A stretch of DNA of 5,770 nt, from positions 1 to 5,770 of the forward strand of contig DIVM01000003.1 of assembly GCA_002435835.1 (NCBI GenBank), given 5' to 3'. The stretch's first letter is position 1. Every line of letters begins with the position of its first letter. Made by a program: the position numbers and the translations under genes. The DNA is from Firmicutes bacterium UBA6132. GTDB lineage: Bacteria; Bacillota_A; Clostridia; Tissierellales; Sedimentibacteraceae. Of the stretch, positions 1-5,760 are shown piece after piece. Under the pieces are notes generated by a model. It saw only the letters and a program-made list of their open reading frames with translations. It made no database searches and was not told the DNA's origin.

Positions 1-850
1 TGATGAAATATTTTTAAAAAAGGCTAATTCTTTTACATTTAAAGCATTATTACCAGTGCTTTTATTTAATAATATTTATAAAAGCAAAATTACTGATATA
101 TTTAATGGAAAATTAGTCATATTTGCAGTAAGTGTTGTTTTTGTACTTATAGCATTTCTTATGGTTACAGTACCTAAATTTGAAAAAGATAATAAAAGTA
201 GGGGTGTATTAATTCAAGGAATGTTTAGAAGCAATTTTGTATTGTTCGGCATACCATTAGTAACTAATATTTCTGGTAGCGAAGGTGGTGCCATAACAGC
301 CATGCTCATTGCAATAATAATTCCCCTATATAATTTTACATCTGTAATAATTTTAGATATTTACTCAAAAGAGAATCTACAAATAAAAGAAACTTTAATA
401 GGTATAACTAAAAATCCACTTATAATAGGTTCTATTTTAGGAATATTAACATCTATATTTAATATAAATTTACCTAATTCAATTGAAAAAACTATATCCG
501 ATGTAGCAAGTATAGCTACTCCTCTTGCTTTAATGACACTTGGTGGAGAATTTAAAATTGGAAATGTTTTAAAAAATAAAAAATATATAGCCATAGTATG
601 TGTATTTAAATTATTAATAACTCCATTGATAATTCTGCCAATTGCTATTTTTTTAGGATTTAGAGGACCAGAACTTGCAACATTATTTGCCATGGCTGCT
701 GCACCTATAGCTGTTACAAGTTTTACTATGGCTCAAAATTGTGGTTCAAATTATGAGTTAGCTGGACAAATAGTTTTTATTACAACAATTTTAAGTTCTT
801 TTACTATATTTATGTTCACATATATATTTAAAACTATGGGAGTGTTGTAA
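1..850 (+). CDS. AEC family transporter (auxin efflux carrier-like permease), 5' truncated by the window edge
   Basis: The frame is open from the first complete codon at base 2, giving 282 visible residues. A GTG at 56 is a possible internal start, but the residues before it (ending FKALLPV) continue smoothly into the family-typical LLFNNIY. I therefore read this as a gene entering from the left and missing roughly its first 30-40 residues. The protein is hydrophobic throughout, with about eight visible membrane segments. AEC hallmarks are the NFVLFGIPLV stretch, the central ATPLALMTLGGEF stretch after an NPLIIG segment, and a C-terminal MAAAPIAVTSFTMAQ stretch followed by a Thr/Ser-rich last helix. 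AEC proteins are inner-membrane carriers, often for small organic acids such as malate; the substrate cannot be read from sequence. It is transcribed toward the convergent coat operon and ends 11 bp before a shared terminator. Family assignment is confident; substrate is unknown. Confidence 0.88.
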   Translation, partial: DEIFLKKANSFTFKALLPVLLFNNIYKSKITDIFNGKLVIFAVSVVFVLIAFLMVTVPKFEKDNKSRGVLIQGMFRSNFVLFGIPLVTNISGSEGGAITAMLIAIIIPLYNFTSVIILDIYSKENLQIKETLIGITKNPLIIGSILGILTSIFNINLPNSIEKTISDVASIATPLALMTLGGEFKIGNVLKNKKYIAIVCVFKLLITPLIILPIAIFLGFRGPELATLFAMAAAPIAVTSFTMAQNCGSNYELAGQIVFITTILSSFTIFMFTYIFKTMGVL

Positions 851-861
851 TTAATAATATG

Positions 862-908
862 AAATATTTAGGGAGGTCACTTGTATTAAGTGACCTCCCT
901 AAATATTT
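862..908. terminator. Bidirectional rho-independent terminator with a perfect 21-bp stem
   Basis: Arms 862-882 and 888-908 are exact reverse complements around a 5-nt loop (gtatt). The core is GGGAGGTCAC paired with GTGACCTCCC, and both outer ends are AAATATTT-type A/T runs, so a U-rich tail forms on either strand. The right arm ends on base 908, the last base of the minus-strand coat gene's stop codon. It sits between two convergent genes and should terminate both. Confidence 0.9.
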
Positions 909-2137
909 TAATGCCAAGGACCCATGGATGTATCAAAATATTGGTTGTTTCTTTTATCATTTTCATTATTTTTTTCTTGTTGTCTATTTGTAAATTGTTG
1001 ATGTCTTTGTGTTGAATAATGTGGTTGTAAATGATATTGGTTTTTTGTTTGTTGTGATTCAAATTGTTGATTCATTATCTGATCATTACTTAGCTGTGAT
1101 TCATATTGTTCATTCATATCTTGTTGTTGCCTATAATATTCTTGGTTCATTTGTGATTGATATTGTGGCATATAACTCTGTTCTTGTTGTTGCATTGTTT
1201 TATTTTGTTGTTCTGAATTGCGTTGTTGCATTTGAGGCATATATTGTTGATACATTTGTTTATTTTGTTGTTGTTGTTTAGAATATTTTTGTTTTGCTTG
1301 AGTTATTTTTTGTTGTTCTGCTTGTGCTATTTGATAAATTCCTCTGTTTTGAGCTTCATCAAATAACTGTGCTTGAACTGAATGAGTAGTATTTAATATT
1401 TGCAATAAGTCATTCCTTAATTGTTGATTGCTACATTCATTAACAAATGTATTATATACACTTGTTGTTGACTTTTCAGTTGTAAGTGCTTCATTTAAAA
1501 CTTCTTTATCACCAAATTGGGAACTGCTTTGTGACGACATATTGCTCATATTAGAATTAAACATGTTATCTGAGTTTGGACTATTCATAATATTTCTGCC
1601 CATTGTATTCATATTTGAATTCATATTGCTCATATTCATGCTTGAATTTTGAAAATTTAAACTGTTTCCAAAGTTATTAGAACCATTCTCTAAATTATTG
1701 ATACCTCTATTAGAAATACCGTTATTTCTGTTAGAACTATTTTCTAAATTACTAATACCATTGTCTGAAACACCATTTTGACCATAATTTGAGTTGAAAC
1801 TTCCAAATTGGTTAGAACTAAAGTTTGAACTGTTTCCAAAGCTATTAGAACTATTTTCTAAATTACGGATACCTCTATTAGAAATACCATTATTTCTGTT
1901 AGAACTATTTTCTAAATTACTAATACCATTATCTGAAACACCATTTTGACCATAATTTGAGTTGGAATTTCTAAATTTGTTAGAACTAAAGTTTGAACTG
2001 TTTCCAAAGCTATTAGAACTATTTTCTAAATTGTTAATACCTTTATCAGAAACGCCATTATTGTTTGAATCAGAAGATTGTATGCCGCTTCCTAATATAC
2101 CGTTAGAGTTATTATTTCTCCTATTGCTGTTGTTCAT
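908..2137 (-). CDS. Spore coat protein with a CotF-type domain between Asn/Ser-rich repeats and a Gln-rich tail
   Basis: 409 residues in three parts. Residues 1-205 are Asn/Ser-rich with five copies of an NG(V/I)S..GI.NLEN(S/G)SN motif (starting at 27, 65, 83, 121 and 139), then a Met/Asn-rich stretch at 167-203. Residues about 208-285 resemble the CotF spore-coat domain: KEVLNEALTTEKSTTSVYNT, ECSNQQLRNDLLQILN, and an ending AEQQKITQAKQKY. Residues 286-395 are rich in Gln, Tyr and Met, and the protein ends in MGPWH. CotF proteins are structural components of the spore coat; typical members are essentially just the domain, so this one is greatly extended on both sides. The start is well supported: AGGAGA at 2144-2149 lies 6 nt before the ATG and overlaps the TAG stop of the upstream gene, implying translational coupling. 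The domain call is firm; the function of the extensions is unknown. Confidence 0.85.
   Translation of the reverse strand: MNNSNRRNNNSNGILGSGIQSSDSNNNGVSDKGINNLENSSNSFGNSSNFSSNKFRNSNSNYGQNGVSDNGISNLENSSNRNNGISNRGIRNLENSSNSFGNSSNFSSNQFGSFNSNYGQNGVSDNGISNLENSSNRNNGISNRGINNLENGSNNFGNSLNFQNSSMNMSNMNSNMNTMGRNIMNSPNSDNMFNSNMSNMSSQSSSQFGDKEVLNEALTTEKSTTSVYNTFVNECSNQQLRNDLLQILNTTHSVQAQLFDEAQNRGIYQIAQAEQQKITQAKQKYSKQQQQNKQMYQQYMPQMQQRNSEQQNKTMQQQEQSYMPQYQSQMNQEYYRQQQDMNEQYESQLSNDQIMNQQFESQQTKNQYHLQPHYSTQRHQQFTNRQQEKNNENDKRNNQYFDTSMGPWH
1652..2059 (-). repeat. 168-bp (56-codon) tandem repeat within the coat gene, about 2.4 copies
   Basis: One full unit covers 1778-1945 (residues 65-120). It is followed by a diverging partial copy at 1652-1777 (residues 121-162) and preceded by a partial copy at 1946-2059 (residues 27-64) that lacks the inner NRNNGISNRGI segment. 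DNA at about 1743-1797 and 1911-1965 matches almost base for base at an offset of exactly 168. Within the unit, an 18-residue sub-repeat carrying NLENSSN occurs twice. The near-identity at DNA level suggests recent in-frame duplication or ongoing conversion. Confidence 0.88.
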
Positions 2138-2147
2138 TTAATTTCTC

Positions 2148-2333
2148 CTATCTTAAGTTATTGAATAATTTGTTAAAATGTTGTTGATGCACATTAGCAA
2201 TATTTTGTAATTTAGATTGTAATTGTTGATCTTGAGTATGTTGAATTAACATGTTATATTTTTTAACATTTAATTCTTCAAGACTTAATAAATCTTCTAA
2301 TGCAGTTAATTCTTTTTCTGTTAAATTTCCCAT
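2148..2333 (-). CDS. Small CotF-like spore coat protein, first gene of the coat operon
   Basis: 61 residues starting MGNLTEKELTALEDLL. It is predicted to be almost entirely helical, with an EELNVKKYNMLIQ segment followed by IANVHQQHFNKLF. The Glu/Tyr and HQ.H spacing resembles half of a ferritin-like or CotF-like helical bundle. Short proteins of this type commonly precede CotF-domain genes in clostridia and are annotated as spore coat proteins; I recall this from the family and could not search. The start is set by an excellent Shine-Dalgarno, AAAGGAGGTC at 2341-2350, 7 nt before the ATG. Its stop codon overlaps the Shine-Dalgarno of the larger coat gene, so the two are one operon and may be made in a fixed ratio and interact. 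No Cys residues, signal peptide or membrane segment is visible. Confidence 0.78.
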   Translation of the reverse strand: MGNLTEKELTALEDLLSLEELNVKKYNMLIQHTQDQQLQSKLQNIANVHQQHFNKLFNNLR

Positions 2334-2361
2334 GAAAAATGACCTCCTTTAAAAATATGAC

Positions 2362-2386
2362 ATTATTATGTGGAAAAATAATAATA
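2362..2386 (-). promoter_or_regulatory. Candidate sporulation-sigma promoter for the coat operon
   Basis: On the minus strand, CATAATAAT (2370 down to 2362) fits the CATA-type -10 shared by sigma-E, -G and -K. It would start RNA about 10 nt before the Shine-Dalgarno. A possible -35 (ATTATATT) lies upstream, but spacing and match are too poor to choose a sigma factor. The AT-rich background makes chance matches common. Confidence 0.35.
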
Positions 2387-2438
2387 TAATCCATTTAAAA
2401 TTAAAATAATTAGATAATTAAATAGTAAAAAAATAAAA

Positions 2439-2466
2439 TTGTATACTAAACTTCATATGATATAAT
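2439..2466 (+). promoter_or_regulatory. Sigma-A promoter for the RNA methyltransferase gene
   Basis: TTGTAT (2439-2444), a 16-bp spacer and a perfect TATAAT (2461-2466). The predicted start near 2473 gives a leader of about 118 nt that includes all of the inverted repeats at 2477-2564. Confidence 0.65.
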
Positions 2467-2476
2467 AAATATATTA

Positions 2477-2564
2477 TGATTGTTTACCAAAAAGTCGTTT
2501 TTCTGCAAGCTTGCTTGCAGAAAGTTGTGAAAAAGTCACTCCGTGACTTTTTGTGTGGCAATCA
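2477..2564 (+). promoter_or_regulatory. Structured 5' leader with nested inverted repeats; possible attenuator or palindromic repeat element
   Basis: Hairpin 1 has 10-bp arms 2500-2509 and 2514-2523 (TTTCTGCAAG with CTTGCAGAAA) around a CTTG loop. Hairpin 2 has 10-bp arms 2530-2539 and 2543-2552 (AAAAAGTCAC with GTGACTTTTT) and a 3-nt loop; with its terminal T run it resembles a terminator. An outer pairing is also possible: CAAAAAGTC at 2488-2496 with GACTTTTTG at 2545-2553, extended by TGATTG (2477-2482) with CAATCA (2559-2564). That pairing uses the same bases as the 3' arm of hairpin 2, so the two folds exclude each other. It matches no riboswitch or T-box that I recognise. Confidence 0.6.
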
Positions 2565-2590
2565 AATTACAAATTAATAGGAGAGAATAA

Positions 2591-3319
2591 ATGGAGATAG
2601 CATTGAAACCTTATAAAAAAACTTTTGATTATTCATATACATATGGTATGTTTCCTACTGTTGAACTTATAAATTCAAGACCTGAAACTATTATTAAAAT
2701 TTTAGTAAGTTCAAATTTTAAACCAGATTCAAGTTCTTTAAATATTTTTGAATTATGTAAAAATAAAAATATAATAACTGAAATAAATGATAAATTATTT
2801 AATCGTATAAGTGAAAAAGATAATTGTTATGTAATAGGCGTTTTTGAAAAATATGAATGTAACTTAAAAAATAATGAGTCTCATATATGTCTTGTAAATC
2901 CAAGTAATATGGGCAATTTAGGTACAATGATTAGAACTTTAACAGGCTTTGGTTTAAATGATTTAGCTATAATCAGCCCTGGAGTTGATATTTTTGATCC
3001 AAAAGTAATTAGAGCGTCAATGGGTGCTTTATTTAAAATTAATTTTAGATATTATAATGATTTTTCTGAATATCAAAAGGAATATAAAAACCATAAAATT
3101 TATACATTTATGCTTGATGGTGCAATTTCATTAAAAAAAGTAAATCATAACAAAGATGAATTATTTACTCTTGTTTTTGGAAATGAAGCTACTGGTCTCG
3201 ATTCGAATTTTTCAACAGTTGGAACAAGTGTAATTATAAAACATACGGATCGTATTGATTCATTAAATTTAACTATAGCTGCTGGTATTGCTATGTATGA
3301 GTTTTGTAATATAGTCTAA
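2591..3319 (+). CDS. TrmH/SpoU-family RNA 2'-O-ribose methyltransferase
   Basis: 242 residues. The C-terminal half (about 97-242) has the three SpoU motifs: motif 1 NPSNMGNLGTMIR (103-115) with the conserved Arg115; motif 2 FGNEATGL (196-203); motif 3 SLNLTIAAGIAMYE (224-237). The conserved IRASMGALF segment (140-148) is also present. These build the knotted SPOUT fold that binds S-adenosylmethionine and methylates a ribose 2'-OH in rRNA or tRNA. Residues 1-95 lack these motifs and could be a substrate-recognition domain. Total length is in the usual range for the family. The start at 2591 follows AGGAGAG (2579-2585) with 5 nt spacing. The gene appears monocistronic, transcribed through an unusual structured leader and divergent from the coat operon. 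The target nucleotide cannot be told from sequence. An avilamycin or thiostrepton resistance methylase of the same superfamily is a remote alternative. Confidence 0.9.
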   Translation: MEIALKPYKKTFDYSYTYGMFPTVELINSRPETIIKILVSSNFKPDSSSLNIFELCKNKNIITEINDKLFNRISEKDNCYVIGVFEKYECNLKNNESHICLVNPSNMGNLGTMIRTLTGFGLNDLAIISPGVDIFDPKVIRASMGALFKINFRYYNDFSEYQKEYKNHKIYTFMLDGAISLKKVNHNKDELFTLVFGNEATGLDSNFSTVGTSVIIKHTDRIDSLNLTIAAGIAMYEFCNIV

Positions 3320-3360
3320 AAAATAAAGTTATCCTCACAGTTTTTTTAAAAAAAATTTAA

Positions 3361-3819
3361 ATGGAAATATGGAACCAGTTTTACAAATATAGGAGTAATA
3401 TTTATTTTATAAAAGCTCATAATATATCTGTAGCTGAAATGTGCTATAAAGAAATTGTAAGCAAAGGGATGAATATTATTTTTAACAACGACAATGATTT
3501 CATGAATAACCTTAGAAACAAAAAAATTAACGACGCAAAGTCAAGAATGAATAACTGGGAGGAAACAAAAATGGATAATAATAATAGAAATGAATTTAAC
3601 AACAGAAGAAATGAAGAAGATTGTAACGATTGCAACAAAAATGAAAACAAACGCAATAATGAATTTAACAACAAAAGAAATGATAATTTAAATAACAGAA
3701 GAAATGACGAAAACAGAAGAAATGATGAATTTAATAACAAACGTAATGACAACAATAACAGAAACAACAATAACAACAATAACAGAAACAACAATAACAA
3801 TAACAAAAATTTTAGATAG
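3361..3819 (+). CDS. Asparagine/arginine-rich low-complexity protein, possibly spore-associated; start uncertain (3361 or 3571)
   Basis: Up to 152 residues. Residues 1-70 are ordinary in composition (W, Y, C, hydrophobics). From residue 71 the protein is almost only N, R, E, D, K and F, with three copies of an (N/D)EFNN(R/K)RN(D/E) motif (near 77, 100 and 122), a CNDC pair at 88-91 and a poly-Asn tail ending NKNFR. I recognise no domain. The ATG at 3361 directly follows a TAA and has no Shine-Dalgarno. The ATG at 3571 has GGGAGGAAA (3557-3565) at good spacing and would give an 82-residue protein that is wholly low-complexity. The 70 open codons upstream are unlikely by chance in DNA this AT-rich, so I keep the long form and flag the short one. 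Asn-rich composition is shared with the nearby coat protein, and a sigma-E-like promoter lies inside the ORF, so a spore-layer role is a reasonable guess only. Confidence 0.6.
   Translation: MEIWNQFYKYRSNIYFIKAHNISVAEMCYKEIVSKGMNIIFNNDNDFMNNLRNKKINDAKSRMNNWEETKMDNNNRNEFNNRRNEEDCNDCNKNENKRNNEFNNKRNDNLNNRRNDENRRNDEFNNKRNDNNNRNNNNNNNRNNNNNNKNFR
3396..3426 (+). promoter_or_regulatory. Candidate sigma-E-type promoter inside the Asn-rich ORF
   Basis: TAATATT (3396-3402) fits the sigma-E -35 consensus. After a 15-bp spacer comes CATAATATA (3418-3426), close to the CATA-type -10. RNA from here could not encode the 3361 start but would carry the strong Shine-Dalgarno and ATG at 3571, with a leader of about 135 nt. 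AT-rich sequence makes chance matches plausible. Confidence 0.35.
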
Positions 3820-3829
3820 TCATAATACT

Positions 3830-3865
3830 ATAATAAAAGAATACCGAAAGGTATTCTTTTATTAT
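3830..3865 (+). terminator. Rho-independent terminator after the Asn-rich ORF
   Basis: A 16-bp perfect stem (3830-3845 with 3850-3865) is closed by a C-GAAA-G tetraloop, a very stable GNRA-type loop. The 3' arm contains CTTTTATTATT, which supplies the U-rich tail. It starts 10 bp after the TAG stop. The 5' arm is A-rich, so it may also work on the other strand. Confidence 0.82.
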
Positions 3866-3911
3866 TTAAAAAAAATGAAATTATAGATTTAAAATATTGC
3901 AAAATAATTCA

Positions 3912-3941
3912 TTGACTTTATAAAAATATTCAGTTTGTAAT
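3912..3941 (+). promoter_or_regulatory. Upstream sigma-A-like promoter of the decarboxylase operon (P1)
   Basis: TTGACT (3912-3917), an 18-bp spacer, and TGTAAT (3936-3941). It lies about 120 bp before the OadG-like start. The -35 sits in CATTGACTTTA (3910-3920), which recurs exactly at 3998-4008. Confidence 0.45.
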
Positions 3942-3999
3942 AATAAAGTAATAAAATAATGAAAGATAATATATCTACACTGCAATTTGTTGTAAAACA

Positions 4000-4028
4000 T
4001 TGACTTTAGAAATTTTATGTAGTATTTT
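4000..4028 (+). promoter_or_regulatory. Proximal sigma-A-like promoter of the decarboxylase operon (P2)
   Basis: TTGACT (4000-4005), a 17-bp spacer and TATTTT (4023-4028). The predicted start near 4035 is about 24 nt before the ATG and leaves room for the GGAGGTG Shine-Dalgarno. The -10 is weaker than consensus. Confidence 0.5.
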
Positions 4029-4058
4029 AATATCAATAATACTATTTGGAGGTGGATT

Positions 4059-4199
4059 ATGTATAAAGGATTAGAAATAGGTTTAAAAGAAGGTTTAGTG
4101 GTAACTTTTTTTAGCATGGCTGTGGTTTTTGTTGCATTAATAGTGATATCGTATACCATTGATGCTATGAGATATTTTGTAGATAAAAATAAAAGTTAA
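4059..4199 (+). CDS. oadG: OadG family protein, short gamma subunit of a sodium-translocating decarboxylase
   Basis: 46 residues starting MYKGLEIGLKEG. One membrane helix at about 13-34 (LVVTFFSMAVVFVALIVISY) is followed by a short charged tail, YFVDKNKS. The N-terminal amphipathic segment, then a single helix containing a Met-Ala-Val-Val-Phe-type stretch, is the OadG pattern. OadG anchors and stabilises the complex, joining the membrane beta subunit to the cytoplasmic carboxyltransferase. Family members often run to about 80 residues or more with a C-terminal extension that in Klebsiella binds zinc; that part is absent here. GGAGGTG at 4048-4054 sets the start. The beta-subunit gene follows 39 bp later in the same operon, which strongly supports the call despite the small size. 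The symbol is used at family level because the substrate is unknown. Confidence 0.82.
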   Translation: MYKGLEIGLKEGLVVTFFSMAVVFVALIVISYTIDAMRYFVDKNKS

Positions 4200-4238
4200 T
4201 TACCAAATGTATATATTTTAAATTAAAGGAGAATTAGA

Positions 4239-5429
4239 ATGTTAGAATTAATTATTGAGTTTTTATCTAGTACAGGTTTTTCGCAATTATTTAAATTAGT
4301 TGAACTTGAGTTGTTTGGTTTAAATTTAAATCTTCCAGGAAATTTAATAATGATTATTATTGCGTGTACATTCTTGTATTTAGCAATTAAAAAGGGCTAT
4401 GAGCCATACTTATTAATACCAATTGCTTTTGGAATGTTATTAGTTAATCTTCCACTTGCTGGGTTAATGGATCATCCTATTGGAGATCAAAAGGGAGGAT
4501 TATTATATTATTTATACCAAGGTGTTGAACTTGGAATATATCCTCCATTAATATTTCTTTGTGTAGGTGCTGGAACAGATTTTGGTCCATTAATAGCAAA
4601 TCCGAGGAGTTTACTTTTAGGAGCTGCTGCACAGTTTGGTATTTTTACTACTTTTTTAGGAGCTATTTTATTAAACAATGCAGGTATCGTTAATTTTACT
4701 GGAGCAGAGGCAGCATCTATAGGTATAATTGGTGGTGCTGATGGTCCGACTGCATTATATTTAACAAGTAAACTTGCACCAGATTTATTAGGGCCTATTG
4801 CAATTGCTGCATATTCCTATATGGCGTTAGTTCCAATTATTCAACCACCTATTATGAAATGGCTTACAACAGAAGAAGAGCGTAAAGTTAAAATGGAACA
4901 ATTAAGACCAGTAAGTAAAACTGAAAAAATATTATTCCCTATAATAGTTACAATCTTTACTATATTATTATTACCTTCTGCTGGTGCATTAATTGGAATG
5001 CTTATGCTTGGTAATTTATTCAAAGAATCTGGAGTTGTTCCAAATATAACAAATACAGCATCAAATACATTAATGTATATTATAACAATAGCTTTAGGAA
5101 TTACAGTTGGCGCTAAGGCAAACGCTGTAGCATTCTTAAATACAAAAACTTTAATGATTATATTACTTGGATTGCTTGCATTTAGTGTTGGTACAGCAAC
5201 AGGAGTATTGTTTGGAAAAGTTATGTATAAAACTAGCGGCGGTAAAATTAATCCTTTAATCGGTGCTGCTGGAGTATCAGCTGTTCCAATGGCTGCAAGA
5301 GTTGCACAAAAAATGGGACAAAAATATAATCCTGCAAATTTCTTGTTAATGCATGCTATGGGACCAAATGTTGCAGGTGTAATAGGTTCAGCAGTTGCTG
5401 CAGGTCTTTTATTAATGTTCTTTGGTTAA
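4239..5429 (+). CDS. oadB: Sodium ion-translocating decarboxylase beta subunit (OadB/GcdB/MmdB family)
   Basis: 396 residues, full length for the family and strongly hydrophobic with around ten membrane segments. Hallmarks are [14 protein letters not shown] (110-123), [13 protein letters not shown] (163-175) with Asp168 in the place of the Na+-binding Asp203 described for Klebsiella OadB, and the C-terminal [16 protein letters not shown] (339-354) and [14 protein letters not shown] (372-385), which hold the conserved Asn and Ser residues. The family decarboxylates carboxybiotin in the membrane and couples this to Na+ export, so fermentation of a carboxylic acid drives a sodium gradient. The start at 4239 has AAAGGAGA (4225-4232) at good spacing. 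It forms an operon with the OadG-like gene and ends in a terminator, so no alpha or biotin-carrier gene follows in the same transcript. Oxaloacetate, methylmalonyl-CoA, malonate and glutaconyl-CoA pumps share this subunit; the symbol is a family label, not a substrate claim. Confidence 0.93.
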   Translation: MLELIIEFLSSTGFSQLFKLVELELFGLNLNLPGNLIMIIIACTFLYLAIKKGYEPYLLIPIAFGMLLVNLPLAGLMDHPIGDQKGGLLYYLYQGVELGIYPPLIFLCVGAGTDFGPLIANPRSLLLGAAAQFGIFTTFLGAILLNNAGIVNFTGAEAASIGIIGGADGPTALYLTSKLAPDLLGPIAIAAYSYMALVPIIQPPIMKWLTTEEERKVKMEQLRPVSKTEKILFPIIVTIFTILLLPSAGALIGMLMLGNLFKESGVVPNITNTASNTLMYIITIALGITVGAKANAVAFLNTKTLMIILLGLLAFSVGTATGVLFGKVMYKTSGGKINPLIGAAGVSAVPMAARVAQKMGQKYNPANFLLMHAMGPNVAGVIGSAVAAGLLLMFFG

Positions 5430-5457
5430 AAATTTAAAACAAATGAATGATAAACAT

Positions 5458-5497
5458 AAAAAACCACCGCTAATAAATTAATTTGTGGTGGTTTTTT
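5458..5497 (+). terminator. Rho-independent terminator of the decarboxylase operon
   Basis: Arms 5458-5470 (AAAAAACCACCGC) and 5485-5497 (GTGGTGGTTTTTT) form a 13-bp stem with one G-U pair, a 14-nt AT-rich loop and a terminal T run. It begins 29 bp after the stop codon. Confidence 0.9.
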
Positions 5498-5730
5498 GTG
5501 CAATAAAATAATATGTGATAATCGTAAGATTTTAATGCTGAACAAATAAATTAGAGTATGCATAAAAATAGGTTTTTTAGGTAACCATCATATTAGATTG
5601 CGATAATTTCAAGTTGTGATAAAATGTTAACGCAATTAACTATTTTTAACGAACTTATTTTTATTAATACACTAAAACAAGCATTAAAAATGTTAAACTA
5701 ATAACTATTGAAATTTGAACAAAAAAACTG
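5498..5730. other. Non-coding intergenic region with short repeated motifs
   Basis: No ORF of note on either strand. It contains TTGCGATAA (5598-5606) and TTGTGATAA (5614-5622), 16 bp apart, plus a similar ATGTGATAA at 5513-5521. TGTTAA occurs at 5625-5630 and 5691-5696. These could be operator sites for the promoter that follows, but match no regulator I can name with confidence. Confidence 0.4.
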
Positions 5731-5760
5731 TTGACATTTTTCAAGAAAAAGTTTTATAAT
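5731..5760 (+). promoter_or_regulatory. Consensus sigma-A promoter for a gene beyond the right edge
   Basis: Perfect TTGACA (5731-5736) and perfect TATAAT (5755-5760) with an 18-bp spacer, the best promoter in the window. Initiation would be near 5767, so the gene it drives lies outside. Confidence 0.8.

Noticed and set aside
361..693. Minus-strand 110-codon ORF
   Set aside because: Antisense to the clearly recognisable AEC transporter.
1009..1281. Plus-strand ORF rich in Val, Tyr and Leu
   Set aside because: It is the complement of the CAA/CAG-rich Gln tail of the coat gene; its composition is explained by that, and it has no Shine-Dalgarno.
1652..2059. Possible CRISPR-like array because of regularly spaced repeats
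   Set aside because: The repeats are in frame, encode a continuous Asn/Ser-rich protein and are contiguous, with no unique spacers.
3320..3360. Possible terminator after the methyltransferase gene (T run at about 3342-3348)
   Set aside because: There is a T run, but I could find no convincing hairpin before it.
3444..3806. Minus-strand Leu/Ser-rich ORF
   Set aside because: Mirror image of the Asn/Arg-rich coding sequence (AAC/AAT complement gives Leu- and Val-like codons); no start signals.
3881..4159. Minus-strand 92-codon ORF
   Set aside because: It crosses the decarboxylase promoters and the OadG-like gene on the opposite strand, has no recognisable family and no good Shine-Dalgarno.
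5624..5642. Possible Rex operator (TGTTAA ... TTAACT)
   Set aside because: Half-site spacing is 5 rather than 4 and the outer bases do not match; such AT-rich half-sites arise easily by chance.
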